Shown: one piece after another, positions 7,744 through 15,704 of the stretch
Numbering within the stretch: the first letter of the stretch is position 1
Layout: the number at the start of each line of letters is the position of its first letter
NCBI RefSeq assembly: GCF_013282155.1
Contig: NZ_BLWI01000010.1
Location: 1 to 64,000 of the forward strand
Length of the DNA stretch: 64,000 nt
From: Sulfitobacter sp. HGT1
GTDB lineage: Bacteria > Pseudomonadota > Alphaproteobacteria > Rhodobacterales > Rhodobacteraceae
Direction of reading: 5' to 3'
Position numbers and translations under genes: made by a program
The notes under the pieces: generated by a model
Told to the model about the DNA's origin: nothing
The model's database searches: none
Seen by the model: the letters and a program-made list of their open reading frames with translations, nothing else

Positions 7744-9162
7744 TCATGGCCTTGCCTTGCTCCAACCACCGAACCGGACAGCAAGGGCAATGATTCCGCC
7801 GTAAACCAGCATGGCAGCACCGATGGCCGCGAAGACGCCGTTCACACCCATTTCCGTGTATGTCGTGAGGATCAGCCCACCGACAAGCGCAACAGCCATG
7901 CGGCCGAGGCTGCTGATCACCGGCCATACCATCCGACCGGCCCCCTGGGAGGCGAAATAGAGCCCGAGGCCCAGCCCGAATAAACCGTAAAAGGGGCCTA
8001 CAAAACGGAAATAGCTGCGCCCGGCGTCAAGCGCGGCGGCGTTCGAGGGCTCCAAGAACAAGCCAAGCCAGAGGTCCGGAAAGACAGCCAACAACAAACC
8101 GATCCCGCCGACAATCCCGGCCGCCGCGCAGGAACCGGTCCAGGCCACTTGCAGAGCGCGGTCGGTCCGACCTGCACCAATGTTCGCGCCAACCATCGCC
8201 GTCATCGCCGCACCGATGCCGAAAATCACCGGGATCATCATGAACTCCAGCCGTGCGCCAAGGCCGTAGCCAGCCAGCGCCCCTTCCCCGAAGCGCCCAA
8301 CCAGACCCGTCATCATGATGATCGTCGTGGTCGTCAGCACGGTAATGATCGACGCAAGCGCCCCCACCTTCAGGATGTCGCGAAACATGCCAGCGTTAAG
8401 GCGTCCGATCGCCCCTTTGAAGACCAGGCCGGCTCGGCCGAAGGCGATATAGCCTATTGCGGCACTGCCGCCGAGCGCGAAGGCCGAGATCGGGCCAAGC
8501 GCCAGCCCGGCCATGCCGAGCGCAGGCAACGGCCCCCACCCAAAGGCAAATCCACCCGACAAGGGGATCGACATCAGTGAGACACTGAGCAAGACAAGTG
8601 CGGGTACCCGCATGTCGCCCGTGCCGCGGATCACGCTGAGCGAGGCATTGCAGAGCCAGATCGCAGCGCATCCGGGGAAGAAGACCAACGCATATGTCGT
8701 GGCGGCCGCGACGGCCTCGGACCCGCCCCCGAGCAGGCCGAAAAAGCGCGCCCCGAACAGTGTGACCAACACCGCCATCACGAGGGCGAGCCCGCCTGCG
8801 ATGATCCAGGCGGCCACGGCCAGCGTGGCCGCCCGCGCGATGTCCGTGGCCCCGAGCGCCCGAGCGACTGAAGCTGAAATCGCCCCGCCAATCGCACCTG
8901 CCGATAGCATCTGTGTCAGCATCACCAGTGGAAACACCAATGCCAGCCCTGCGAGGGCCGTGACACCGATCAGGCTGGCGAAATAGGCCTCGGCGATGCC
9001 TTGCGCGGCCTGCACGAACATCGCGATCACGTTTGGCGCAGCCAGCCTCGCGAGTGTCGGTGCGACGGGAGCTTCGAGCAGCAGGCGGGTGCGGGACGCC
9101 CGCGCACGCCCTGCCGCATCGGCGGGCGGATGCGCGTCGGAGACGGGGCTCGAGACAGCCAT
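7744..9162 (-). CDS. MATE family efflux transporter
   Basis: A 472-residue protein with about twelve membrane helices and two-fold internal symmetry, typical of the MATE family in length and layout (LARLAAPNVIAMFVQAAQGI at the first helix; EFMMIPVIFGIGAAMTAMVG in the second half). Such proteins expel drugs or metabolites in exchange for H+ or Na+. The first 30 residues are hydrophilic and Arg/Ala-rich, longer than in many members. It is divergent from an HxlR regulator, and two near-identical palindromes lie between them, so it is probably repressed by that regulator and induced by a toxic or reactive compound (inference). Confidence 0.92.
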   Translation of the reverse strand: MAVSSPVSDAHPPADAAGRARASRTRLLLEAPVAPTLARLAAPNVIAMFVQAAQGIAEAYFASLIGVTALAGLALVFPLVMLTQMLSAGAIGGAISASVARALGATDIARAATLAVAAWIIAGGLALVMAVLVTLFGARFFGLLGGGSEAVAAATTYALVFFPGCAAIWLCNASLSVIRGTGDMRVPALVLLSVSLMSIPLSGGFAFGWGPLPALGMAGLALGPISAFALGGSAAIGYIAFGRAGLVFKGAIGRLNAGMFRDILKVGALASIITVLTTTTIIMMTGLVGRFGEGALAGYGLGARLEFMMIPVIFGIGAAMTAMVGANIGAGRTDRALQVAWTGSCAAAGIVGGIGLLLAVFPDLWLGLFLEPSNAAALDAGRSYFRFVGPFYGLFGLGLGLYFASQGAGRMVWPVISSLGRMAVALVGGLILTTYTEMGVNGVFAAIGAAMLVYGGIIALAVRFGGWSKARP

Positions 9163-9265
9163 CAGATTGCCCCGCGGCCAAGGTTGTTGGGGGAATTGCA
9201 GACCCTTAGCCCAATCGCGGCAATCCTAGTCGCATTCATCCCTGCCCCTCCCCTAAATGAAACTT

Positions 9266-9317
9266 GCCTAGTCCGTTCTTTTTCGGAACGCACTAGGCAT
9301 AAGTTCCTTTTCGGAAC
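9266..9317. promoter_or_regulatory. Tandem palindromic operators for the HxlR regulator
   Basis: Two 15-bp palindromes, GTTCTTTTTCGGAAC (9275-9289) and GTTCCTTTTCGGAAC (9303-9317), differ at one base and lie 28 bp apart, i.e. on the same helix face within error. The first is embedded in a longer inverted repeat: GCCTAGTCCGTTC (9266-9278) against GAACGCACTAGGC (9286-9298), 12 of 13 pairs. HxlR proteins bind paired palindromes as dimers. The position between mate and hxlR, just upstream of the hxlR -10 box, suggests coordinate repression of both genes. Confidence 0.65.
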
Positions 9318-9331
9318 CTGTCAATTGCTGC

Positions 9332-9337
9332 TATAAT
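9332..9337 (+). promoter_or_regulatory. Consensus -10 box immediately before hxlR
   Basis: TATAAT at 9332-9337 is a perfect -10 hexamer only six bases before the ATG at 9344. Transcription would start at about 9344, so the mRNA would be leaderless. There is no Shine-Dalgarno before this ATG. No good -35 is visible, and the second operator palindrome overlaps the -35 position. Confidence 0.55.
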
Positions 9338-9343
9338 GTTAAG

Positions 9344-9787
9344 ATGAAATGGAACGACCTTCAGAACGAAGCCTGTCCCGTCGCCCGCGGCCTGTCCGTG
9401 ATCGGCGACCGCTGGACCATGCTTGTGCTGCGCGATTGCTTTCTGGGCATCCGCAGGTTCGAACAGATACAAGAGCGGCTGGGCATCACACGCCACGTTC
9501 TGGCTGACCGTCTGCGCAAGCTGGAGGCGGCTGGCGTGCTTCGCCGCGAGCCCTATCAAGAGCGTCCGGTTCGCCACGAATACCGGCTGACCGAGCGCGG
9601 CAAGGCGCTCTACCCTGTTCTGGTGTCCGTGATCGAATGGGCCAACGAACACGTGCCCCCGCCCGTGGAATCCTCCGTCACTTTAGTCTCTCGCAAGACC
9701 GGGACCCCCATCGCGCCCGTGCTCACGGATGCGAATACCGGCGAGGAAATTACCCACCGGACCGTGATGGCTCTGAGACCGGAATAG
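9344..9787 (+). CDS. HxlR family transcriptional regulator
   Basis: A 147-residue winged-helix protein with the diagnostic HxlR opening (CPVARGLSVIGDRWTMLVLR, residues 10-29) and the recognition region ITRHVLADRLRKLEAAGVL. Members use the N-terminal Cys (here C10) to sense aldehydes, quinones or thiol-reactive compounds in several studied cases. It is divergent from a MATE exporter, with tandem palindromes between them. The start is set by the family N-terminus; the gene has a consensus -10 just upstream and no Shine-Dalgarno. The C-terminal 35 residues are hydrophilic and beyond the core domain. Confidence 0.92.
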   Translation: MKWNDLQNEACPVARGLSVIGDRWTMLVLRDCFLGIRRFEQIQERLGITRHVLADRLRKLEAAGVLRREPYQERPVRHEYRLTERGKALYPVLVSVIEWANEHVPPPVESSVTLVSRKTGTPIAPVLTDANTGEEITHRTVMALRPE

Positions 9788-9994
9788 GCGGCCCAAGGCT
9801 TCCGCCCATGGCGATCGGGGTGCCGCGATGCAGCCTTTGCAAAGTGGGCTTTGACACCGAGGCACAGCATACCGGTAAAGATTGCCGCGCTGCGGAACAC
9901 CCTGCCAGATACCAATGGGCATCATTGAAGATCGATTGGATCTGGCAAAGCGCAAATTGTGCTTAACGTGCTATGGTAGAGCGCAGCGCACTTA

Positions 9995-10363
9995 TCATTC
10001 TGGCATTTTCGATGGCGATGGCGCTTTGATCACGTCGTCGATCCGGCCCTCCGACCGGCTGATGATACCAAGAACCTCGCCGAGCGCCTGTTCGCGACTG
10101 AGGGACTCTTCGAGGCTCAGCGCAAGCTCCGAGATGATTGCGGCTTGATCGGTTTCGTCTCTTGGTCCGATGGCGTCGCCTTCGAGTACCTTGAAAAGTT
10201 CCAGCTTCGACGAGATTTCCAGCTTCCGATATATTGACGAAAGATGGGTCCGCACGGTGGAGGGCGCTATGCCTAGCTGCTCCGCAATCCGGTGGTAGGT
10301 GCCGCCGTTTGCATAGGCGCGCGCGATTTCGGTTTCCCGTGCGCTCAATCGTTCCTTGTCCAT
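9995..10363 (-). CDS. LuxR-type HTH protein without a sensor domain
   Basis: A 122-residue protein. Residues 5-60 form a LuxR/GerE helix-turn-helix (LSARETEIARAYANGGTYHR, then IAPSTVRTHLSSIYRKLEI). The rest is an acidic helical region (ELALSLEESLSREQALGEVL) that could dimerise. In several bacteria this HTH heads large adenylate cyclase/TPR proteins, so this gene may be a trimmed derivative or a partner-dependent regulator. The start at 10363 is chosen because a GAGG lies 9 bases upstream; an in-frame ATG at 10396 would add 11 residues. It is divergent from the MFS gene and may control it (inference). Confidence 0.75.
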   Translation of the reverse strand: MDKERLSARETEIARAYANGGTYHRIAEQLGIAPSTVRTHLSSIYRKLEISSKLELFKVLEGDAIGPRDETDQAAIISELALSLEESLSREQALGEVLGIISRSEGRIDDVIKAPSPSKMPE

Positions 10364-10556
10364 TGTCTGGCCTCGAAAATCGCTTGCCTGGACCATCCTG
10401 CTTGAAGCTCTTTATCTTGCCAATACAGCATTTGCATGAGGCACCGTCCAGCAAATGGTGCAGGAACAATGATGCGTTAGGCCGATACCTACGGCCCGTG
10501 AACAAGTATATTGTATTGGAACCTCGTCGTCAGAAACCCAATCGGAGCAACTTCAC

Positions 10557-11765
10557 ATGCCGCAGCAAACTTTCCCGCAACGGTGGCGCATATTGGCTCT
10601 CTTGTTTCTGGTGCGCATGACGATGGCGATCCAGTTTCAGATGGTCGCGGCATTGTCCCCGGTCATTGAAGATGCCTTTGCCGTCAGCCTCGCCGATGTC
10701 GGCGTCCTGATTGGTCTGTATTTCGCCCCCGGTATCTTCATCGCGGCCCCCGGCGGGGCACTGGGCCGACATTTCGGTGAGAAGCAGGTCGTTCTCGCGG
10801 GGCTAGCCCTCATGCTGATCGGTGGGGCCATGATGTCCCTGTCAGGCGGTTGGTCCATGCAGCTTTACGGACGCCTTGTCTCGGGCGTTGGTGGCGTCAT
10901 TCTGAACGTGCTTCTGACCAAGATGGTCGCCGACTGGTTCGCGGGGCGCGAGATTAGTTTCGCCATGGCCGTATTCGTGAATTCATGGCCAGTCGGGATC
11001 GCGGTTGCCTTGATCGGCCTGCCGATTGTTGCGCTGGCCGGGGGATTGACGCTGGCTATGGGTGTCATCATGGGGCTGATCATCGTGGCCTTCTTTGGCC
11101 TTTTGCTGATCTATCGCGCGCCCCAGGATGCCCCGCGCCCCGGTGTGGCATCGTCTGCCAAAGTGCAGGGTGCCCTTTTTTGGGTGGTGCTGACCGCGGG
11201 TGCGATCTGGGGGATCTACAACGCGGCATTGGCCATTGTGTTCAGCTTTGGCCCGCAATTGTTCGTCAGCCGGGGCATGGGCCTTGCCGAGGCGGGCTCC
11301 GTGACATCGCTCGTGCTTTGGTGTCTTGCGATCATGGGCCCGATTGGCGGGTATCTGGCGGACCGCAGCGGGCGCAGACTGCTGATTATCGCGATCGGTA
11401 ACCTGAGCTTTGCGTTTTTTATCGTGCTTGGCGCTTTCATCGAGACCTCGGTCCTTTGCGTCATCGCGATCGGACTTTCTTCGGGGGTGGCCGTGGGCGC
11501 GATGGTCAGTTTGCCGTCCTTGATCCTCCCGCCTGCGGCGCGCGCTGTGGGCATGGGGGTCTTCTTTACCGTCTATTACGCTTGTATTGCCGCAGGGCCG
11601 ATGATCGCGGGCCTCGTTTCCGAATGGGCAAGCCTTACTGCGACGTTCCACTTCGCAGCCGTGCTCTTGGCCATCACCGTCGGCCTTCTGCCCCTTTATC
11701 ATTGGCTATCAGGACGGGTGTCAGCTAGTGCCGCCCATCACGACGCCAAGGCCAAGGCGGTTTGA
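10557..11765 (+). CDS. MFS transporter
   Basis: A 402-residue protein with twelve predicted helices, including the loop motif GALGRHFGEKQVV between helices 2 and 3 and YLADRSGRRLLI in the second half, the two signatures of the major facilitator superfamily. The overall look is of the cyanate/nitrate/organic-anion branch (CynX/NarK-like), but the substrate is not readable. It is divergent from the LuxR-type HTH gene across 193 bases. No operon partner follows it: the next gene is on the other strand, with 173 bases between stops in which I see no gene. Confidence 0.88.
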   Translation: MPQQTFPQRWRILALLFLVRMTMAIQFQMVAALSPVIEDAFAVSLADVGVLIGLYFAPGIFIAAPGGALGRHFGEKQVVLAGLALMLIGGAMMSLSGGWSMQLYGRLVSGVGGVILNVLLTKMVADWFAGREISFAMAVFVNSWPVGIAVALIGLPIVALAGGLTLAMGVIMGLIIVAFFGLLLIYRAPQDAPRPGVASSAKVQGALFWVVLTAGAIWGIYNAALAIVFSFGPQLFVSRGMGLAEAGSVTSLVLWCLAIMGPIGGYLADRSGRRLLIIAIGNLSFAFFIVLGAFIETSVLCVIAIGLSSGVAVGAMVSLPSLILPPAARAVGMGVFFTVYYACIAAGPMIAGLVSEWASLTATFHFAAVLLAITVGLLPLYHWLSGRVSASAAHHDAKAKAV

Positions 11766-11938
11766 TGGCCCCACAGCTTGGTGGCGCAGGGCCGATAGTT
11801 CCGGCTGTGTTACTATGCGTTGCGGGTTCTGCGCGGAGGTTTTGCTTGCCCTGACACTGAGGCAATACCCGGGGGGGAGGCATTACTGCGGGTGCCCAAA
11901 CGCAAGAAAAGCTATGCGTAGATGGCCTTCTTACGTCA

Positions 11939-12529
11939 TTAAGGTTTGAGCATGCCTTCAAAACAATCTTCGCAGATGGCATGGCTGATGCGCACTTCGC
12001 TCTTTCCGCACCCAACGTAGTAGTCTTCAGCCGACATCCATTGATCCTCGCGGACCGTGGGGGATTGGACTCTTTGGCACCAACTGCACATCATGGCGGT
12101 CGGTAGGTGGTTATCATCTTTCGCCAGTTCTCGGAGTCTCTTGAAATCAAATAGGCCTATTGGAGGCCGCTGCTGAGAATACTGCTCAACGGATTGAAAG
12201 ATAAATCCCGTGCACACATCATCTGAGAAAATTGGCCTAAGACTTTGACGGATCTTGCGCTTTCGGTCCGGGCTGTCACAGCGAATAGGCAGCACCCAAG
12301 ACCAGTTGGGGTCCAGCGCTATTCTCTCCATCACACGCCGCAACTGATCTTGAACCTGTGTACCGCCAATGAAGTCAAACAGGCTGCTACCCAAAATCGC
12401 TTCTGCTGCGATTTCCGGCGCACCGTTCTGGACTGCAAACGCATTCCAGTTGGTTGCTCCGATGTCTCGGATGATGCCATTTCGGTCAGTTGCAAACGTC
12501 AGGCCATCCATCGCATCCAGATCTGACAT
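11939..12529 (-). CDS. Stand-alone PAS-like protein with C-terminal double CxxC
   Basis: A 196-residue soluble protein. Residues 1-115 look like a PAS fold (LTFATDRNGIIRDIGATNWNAF, then ILGSSLFDFIGG). Residues 145-190 carry MMCSWCQRV (C148, C151) and SHAICEDCF (H183, C186, C189). This paired-CxxC module is otherwise seen at the ends of some PAS/GAF histidine kinases and response regulators, where it reads CxxCKxIR...SHGICPxC. There is no kinase, receiver or DNA-binding domain, so it may sense redox state or bind a metal and act through a partner. The neighbours give no clear clue: a convergent MFS gene, then 471 bases upstream without a firm gene. Confidence 0.7.
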   Translation of the reverse strand: MSDLDAMDGLTFATDRNGIIRDIGATNWNAFAVQNGAPEIAAEAILGSSLFDFIGGTQVQDQLRRVMERIALDPNWSWVLPIRCDSPDRKRKIRQSLRPIFSDDVCTGFIFQSVEQYSQQRPPIGLFDFKRLRELAKDDNHLPTAMMCSWCQRVQSPTVREDQWMSAEDYYVGCGKSEVRISHAICEDCFEGMLKP

Positions 12530-13000
12530 TTCGACAATAAATCTTTCTTCTCAGCGACGGATGCCGCACTGAACATGAATAAATCTTGCTTCATTTTAAA
12601 TTTTTATCAAATTCTGGAAGTGGTATCGACACTAGCCAATCTGGATTTCAGGCATCCAAAGATATTAACTTTCGCTTAGCAGGCATTGGTGCAATTTGCA
12701 ACGATTGAGAGCTTCCCGCCCAGTGCTGTATTGCGATCGACCAGACCTTAGGCTCGCATCGCGAGACTTTTGGCAGCACGCCGCGCTTTCAGTATTTTGA
12801 GACGCCAGTCGCGGTCCGAAACGACACCACACGAGGCTGAATTCCTCCAGAACACCTCATGGAGGCTCACCGTCGCAGGACGACCAAAACCTTTGTCATG
12901 ACGGTGGGCCGTCTTGAAATCGGGTAAATTTTGATGACGGAGCGCCATACAGGGGCTAAGCTTTGCCTCAGACCGCCGATGTAATCTGGAGGACCAAATC
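12530..13000. other. 471-bp intergenic region
   Basis: This stretch separates the PAS protein gene from the rhodanese gene and should carry both promoters. The first 150 bases are AT-rich (for example 12590-12615), consistent with a promoter for the minus-strand PAS gene. A 66-codon minus-strand frame at 12748-12948 (MALRHQNLPDFKTAHRHDKG...) has a plausible composition, but I see no family or ribosome binding site and do not call it. I see nothing else. Confidence 0.5.
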
Positions 13001-13591
13001 ATGAAAAATCTCGCATGGACAATCGCCCTGACATTCATCGCCGGGGCGGCGATGGCGGGAAATGAAGTGGGTATCACCAAGGACATGCCTTCGGTCACCG
13101 TGCCGACGGCGAACGGGATGGTGGAGATCGACCGGATCCAGGACACCGAAAACCAATTGAGCGGTGAATGGGCGCTGACATCCCGCCCCTGCCCTGATTT
13201 TTGCATTCAACCGCACAGCCCTGCGGAAGGGGTCACCACGATCGGCGAACTGGAACTGATCGAGATGCTCAAGGACCCCGACGCCGTGGTGGTGGACAGC
13301 CGCACGCGTGACTGGTTCGAGGGCGGCACGATACCCGGCGCGATAAACATTCCTTACACCTATGTCGTGGATGAGCTTGCGCAGTTGGGCTGCGAGCCGG
13401 ATTTTGAAGGCTGGGACTGTGCGGCGGCAAAGCCCGTAGCGCTGTTTTGCAACGGGGTCTGGTGCGGCCAGTCGCCCGCGGCGATCCGCAATATGATCAA
13501 GGCTGGCTACCCGGCAAACCGCATTTTCTATTATCGCGGAGGCATGCAAACCTGGCGTCTGCTTGGCTTGACCGTAATTGGTGGCGAATAA
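13001..13591 (+). CDS. Secreted rhodanese-like protein
   Basis: A 196-residue protein with a signal peptide (MKNLAWTIALTFIAGAAMAG) and a rhodanese domain over about residues 80-190. The active-site loop is LFCNGVWCGQS, with C150 as the expected persulfide cysteine and a second Cys at 155. Further cysteines pair up before the domain (CPDFC, 64/68) and inside it (C131, C140), unusual for a small rhodanese and suggesting disulfides in the periplasm. A GGAGG lies 9 bases before the ATG. It is monocistronic in appearance. Periplasmic sulfur transfer is likely; the sulfur donor and acceptor are unknown. Confidence 0.85.
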   Translation: MKNLAWTIALTFIAGAAMAGNEVGITKDMPSVTVPTANGMVEIDRIQDTENQLSGEWALTSRPCPDFCIQPHSPAEGVTTIGELELIEMLKDPDAVVVDSRTRDWFEGGTIPGAINIPYTYVVDELAQLGCEPDFEGWDCAAAKPVALFCNGVWCGQSPAAIRNMIKAGYPANRIFYYRGGMQTWRLLGLTVIGGE

Positions 13592-14128
13592 CGAGCCAGA
13601 TCGGCCATCCATTGCGAATGCAATCGCTGCGGCATCTCGAAAGCAGGCGATGGTCAGTGGTGCAGAATATCTGGGGCTGTAGACGATTAGAGGCACTGTA
13701 GGTTTTCTATAGGCTCGTGTGTTTTGAACAGCGCTGATATCTTCACTGGATATAGCAGCCAGATCTTTGCACATCGATCAGGCTTTAGGCCATGAAATGT
13801 ACGTTCGTCATCCCGCTGAAGTGCCTTGTGACACCTTAGAGGTTCAACGTCTGGTAACTTTATCAGACTCGCGTTCTGCGCCCCGAGTTCAGAGCCAGAT
13901 CATCGCTGATCGCGACCTGCGACAGGCCGCCGACAACGTCACCATTCCGGGCAAAAATCCCGTTCGTTCCGTCCAACTCCGGTTCTTTCCGTCCGATGTG
14001 ACGCTCATCGACGTCGCTGTCATATCGTCCGAACCTTTCAACAGACTTGCGGTATCAAATCTCATAAGCCATGCTCCGACGACAATCCGGCCGGTTCGAG
14101 TCGGACTATTTAAGACGGGAGGAAGATA
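13592..14128. other. 537-bp intergenic region upstream of the dctPQM operon
   Basis: I find no convincing gene here on either strand. The one plus-strand frame of about 120 codons that runs into the dctP start has no ribosome binding site and an unstructured composition. The last 60 bases must hold the promoter and leader of dctP, which has a GGGAGGAAG Shine-Dalgarno at 14118-14126. A regulator gene would be expected beside such an operon but is absent, so this space may be the remains of one (inference). Confidence 0.5.
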
Positions 14129-15136
14129 ATGAAAATCAACATGATGGTGGCTGGATCAATGATCGCAGCACTGACATCTGGTGCGGCCTGGGCTCAGGAA
14201 GTGACGCTCCGGCTGTCGCATTGGGTGCCACCAACGCACCCCATTCAGACGCTCGGGATCGAGCCTTGGGTGAAATCGCTGACGGAAGCTTCTGACGGGC
14301 GGATCGCCGTGACGATCTTTCCGGCGCAACAGCTTGGCGCAGCGCCCGACCACTACGACATGGCGCGCGACGGCATCGCCGACATCACATACACGAACCC
14401 TGGCTACCAAGCCGGGCGTTTCCCGAAATACAGCCTGGTCGAAATTCCGTTCCACGCCTCCAACGCCACAGGCGGGGCACAGGCATTGCATGAATGGTAC
14501 GCCCCGATTGCAGAAACCGAGATGTCGGATGTCAAGTTCTGCCTTGCCAACCCGCACGATCCGGGAACATTCCATTCCAAAACCCAGATCAAAGTGCCGG
14601 CAGATATCAAAGGTCTGAACGTCCGTCCTGCGCACGCGACCATGTCGCGCTTTGTCAGCTCGCTTGGTGGTGGCCCCGTTCAGGTACCTGCCCCCGAGGC
14701 GCGCGAAGCAATCGCCAATGGCACAGCGGACGCGATCACCTTCCCTTGGAATTCCGTCTATATCTTCGGGATCGACAGCGAGACGCCGTATCATCTCGAC
14801 ATGCCGTTCTACATCTCGGCACAGCTTCTTTTGATCAACAAGGACAGCTATAACGGGATGCCCGATGATCTGAAGGCGATCCTGGATGATCACTGCACCC
14901 CGAAATGGTCGCGCCGCTTCTCGGAGGGCTGGGCCGAGAACGAAGCATCGGGTCGTCAGAAGATGGTAGATAGCAGTGAGCACACGCTCTACGCGCCGAC
15001 AGAAGATGAGGTGCAGATGTGGCGTGACGCTGCGGCACCGCTGATCGATCAATGGAAAGAAGAAGCCGGCGATGACGCGCAGGCCCTCTACGACGGCTAT
15101 GTCGAAGCGCTCGAGCGTCATGACGCCCGATACTGA
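14129..15136 (+). CDS. dctP: DctP-type TRAP transporter solute-binding protein
   Basis: A 335-residue periplasmic protein with a signal peptide (MKINMMVAGSMIAALTSGAA, cleaved after AWA) and the DctP-fold start VTLRLSHWVPPTHPIQTLG. The IKVPADIKGLNVRPAHAT stretch near residue 155 contains the Arg that usually clamps the substrate carboxylate. A strong Shine-Dalgarno precedes the ATG. It heads an operon with dctQ (overlapping by 17 bases), dctM, an IlvD/Edd dehydratase and a SnoaL-like protein. That company suggests a sugar acid or hydroxy acid as ligand (inference). Confidence 0.93.
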   Translation: MKINMMVAGSMIAALTSGAAWAQEVTLRLSHWVPPTHPIQTLGIEPWVKSLTEASDGRIAVTIFPAQQLGAAPDHYDMARDGIADITYTNPGYQAGRFPKYSLVEIPFHASNATGGAQALHEWYAPIAETEMSDVKFCLANPHDPGTFHSKTQIKVPADIKGLNVRPAHATMSRFVSSLGGGPVQVPAPEAREAIANGTADAITFPWNSVYIFGIDSETPYHLDMPFYISAQLLLINKDSYNGMPDDLKAILDDHCTPKWSRRFSEGWAENEASGRQKMVDSSEHTLYAPTEDEVQMWRDAAAPLIDQWKEEAGDDAQALYDGYVEALERHDARY

Positions 15137-15704
15137 CTCAAAAGGTTGGGCGGCACCACGGCCGCCCAACCGTTCTCCCGTGTTGCGGCTGCAGCACGTG
15201 CTCGAGCGGATATCGCACGGAATTGAGATCGTGGCAGGCTGCATCATGGGGCTGGTCACACTTCTGGTCGTTGCCTCTGCGACGGGGCGGTATCTGTTCG
15301 CTTACCCGTTGCCTGACGCCTTTGATATGTCGCGCCTTTTGCTGGGGGCGGCTATCATGTGGGGGTTCGCCAGCGTCGGCTTCCGGGGCTCACATATCAA
15401 AGTCGATATTCTAGTAGAGCGCCTGTCGCCCGGACCACGCCGCTGGATCGACGCATTCGCTTGGACCCTGCTGCTGATCTTTACCGGACTGCTGGCCTGG
15501 AAGATGTTCGGCCGCGTATCCAATGCTGCCATCAGCAACGAAACCACCATGGACCTGCGCTTGCCCGCCTGGCCGATGATGGGGCTGATCTGGCTCGGTG
15601 TCGCTGTCAGCCTACCTGCGATCCTCGCGCGGCTCATCCTCATCGTGACGGGCCGCGGATCTCTTGACCCTTACGAAAGCATTGAAGTGAAAGACGAAAC
15701 ATGA
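15120..15704 (+). CDS. dctQ: TRAP transporter small permease subunit
   Basis: A 194-residue protein with four membrane helices and the DctQ signatures LPDAFDMSRLLLGAAIMWGF and RGSHIKVDILVERL. I place the start at the ATG at 15120, which overlaps the end of dctP by 17 bases. An in-frame ATG at 15072 would lie deeper inside dctP and add a sequence unlike the family. The stop overlaps dctM by four bases (ATGA). It forms the membrane complex with DctM that accepts solute from DctP. Confidence 0.9.
   Translation: MTPDTDSKGWAAPRPPNRSPVLRLQHVLERISHGIEIVAGCIMGLVTLLVVASATGRYLFAYPLPDAFDMSRLLLGAAIMWGFASVGFRGSHIKVDILVERLSPGPRRWIDAFAWTLLLIFTGLLAWKMFGRVSNAAISNETTMDLRLPAWPMMGLIWLGVAVSLPAILARLILIVTGRGSLDPYESIEVKDET

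Noticed and set aside
12748..12948. 66-codon minus-strand frame between the PAS and rhodanese genes
   Set aside because: No ribosome site, no recognised family, and it lies in a probable promoter region; mentioned in the intergenic entry only.
12968..13774. Minus-strand frame of 268 codons across the rhodanese gene
   Set aside because: It is the antisense of a gene with clear signal peptide and active site; composition is Arg/His-rich as expected of a shadow frame.
13767..14129. 120-codon plus-strand frame leading into dctP
   Set aside because: No ribosome site and an unstructured composition; it would occupy the dctP leader.
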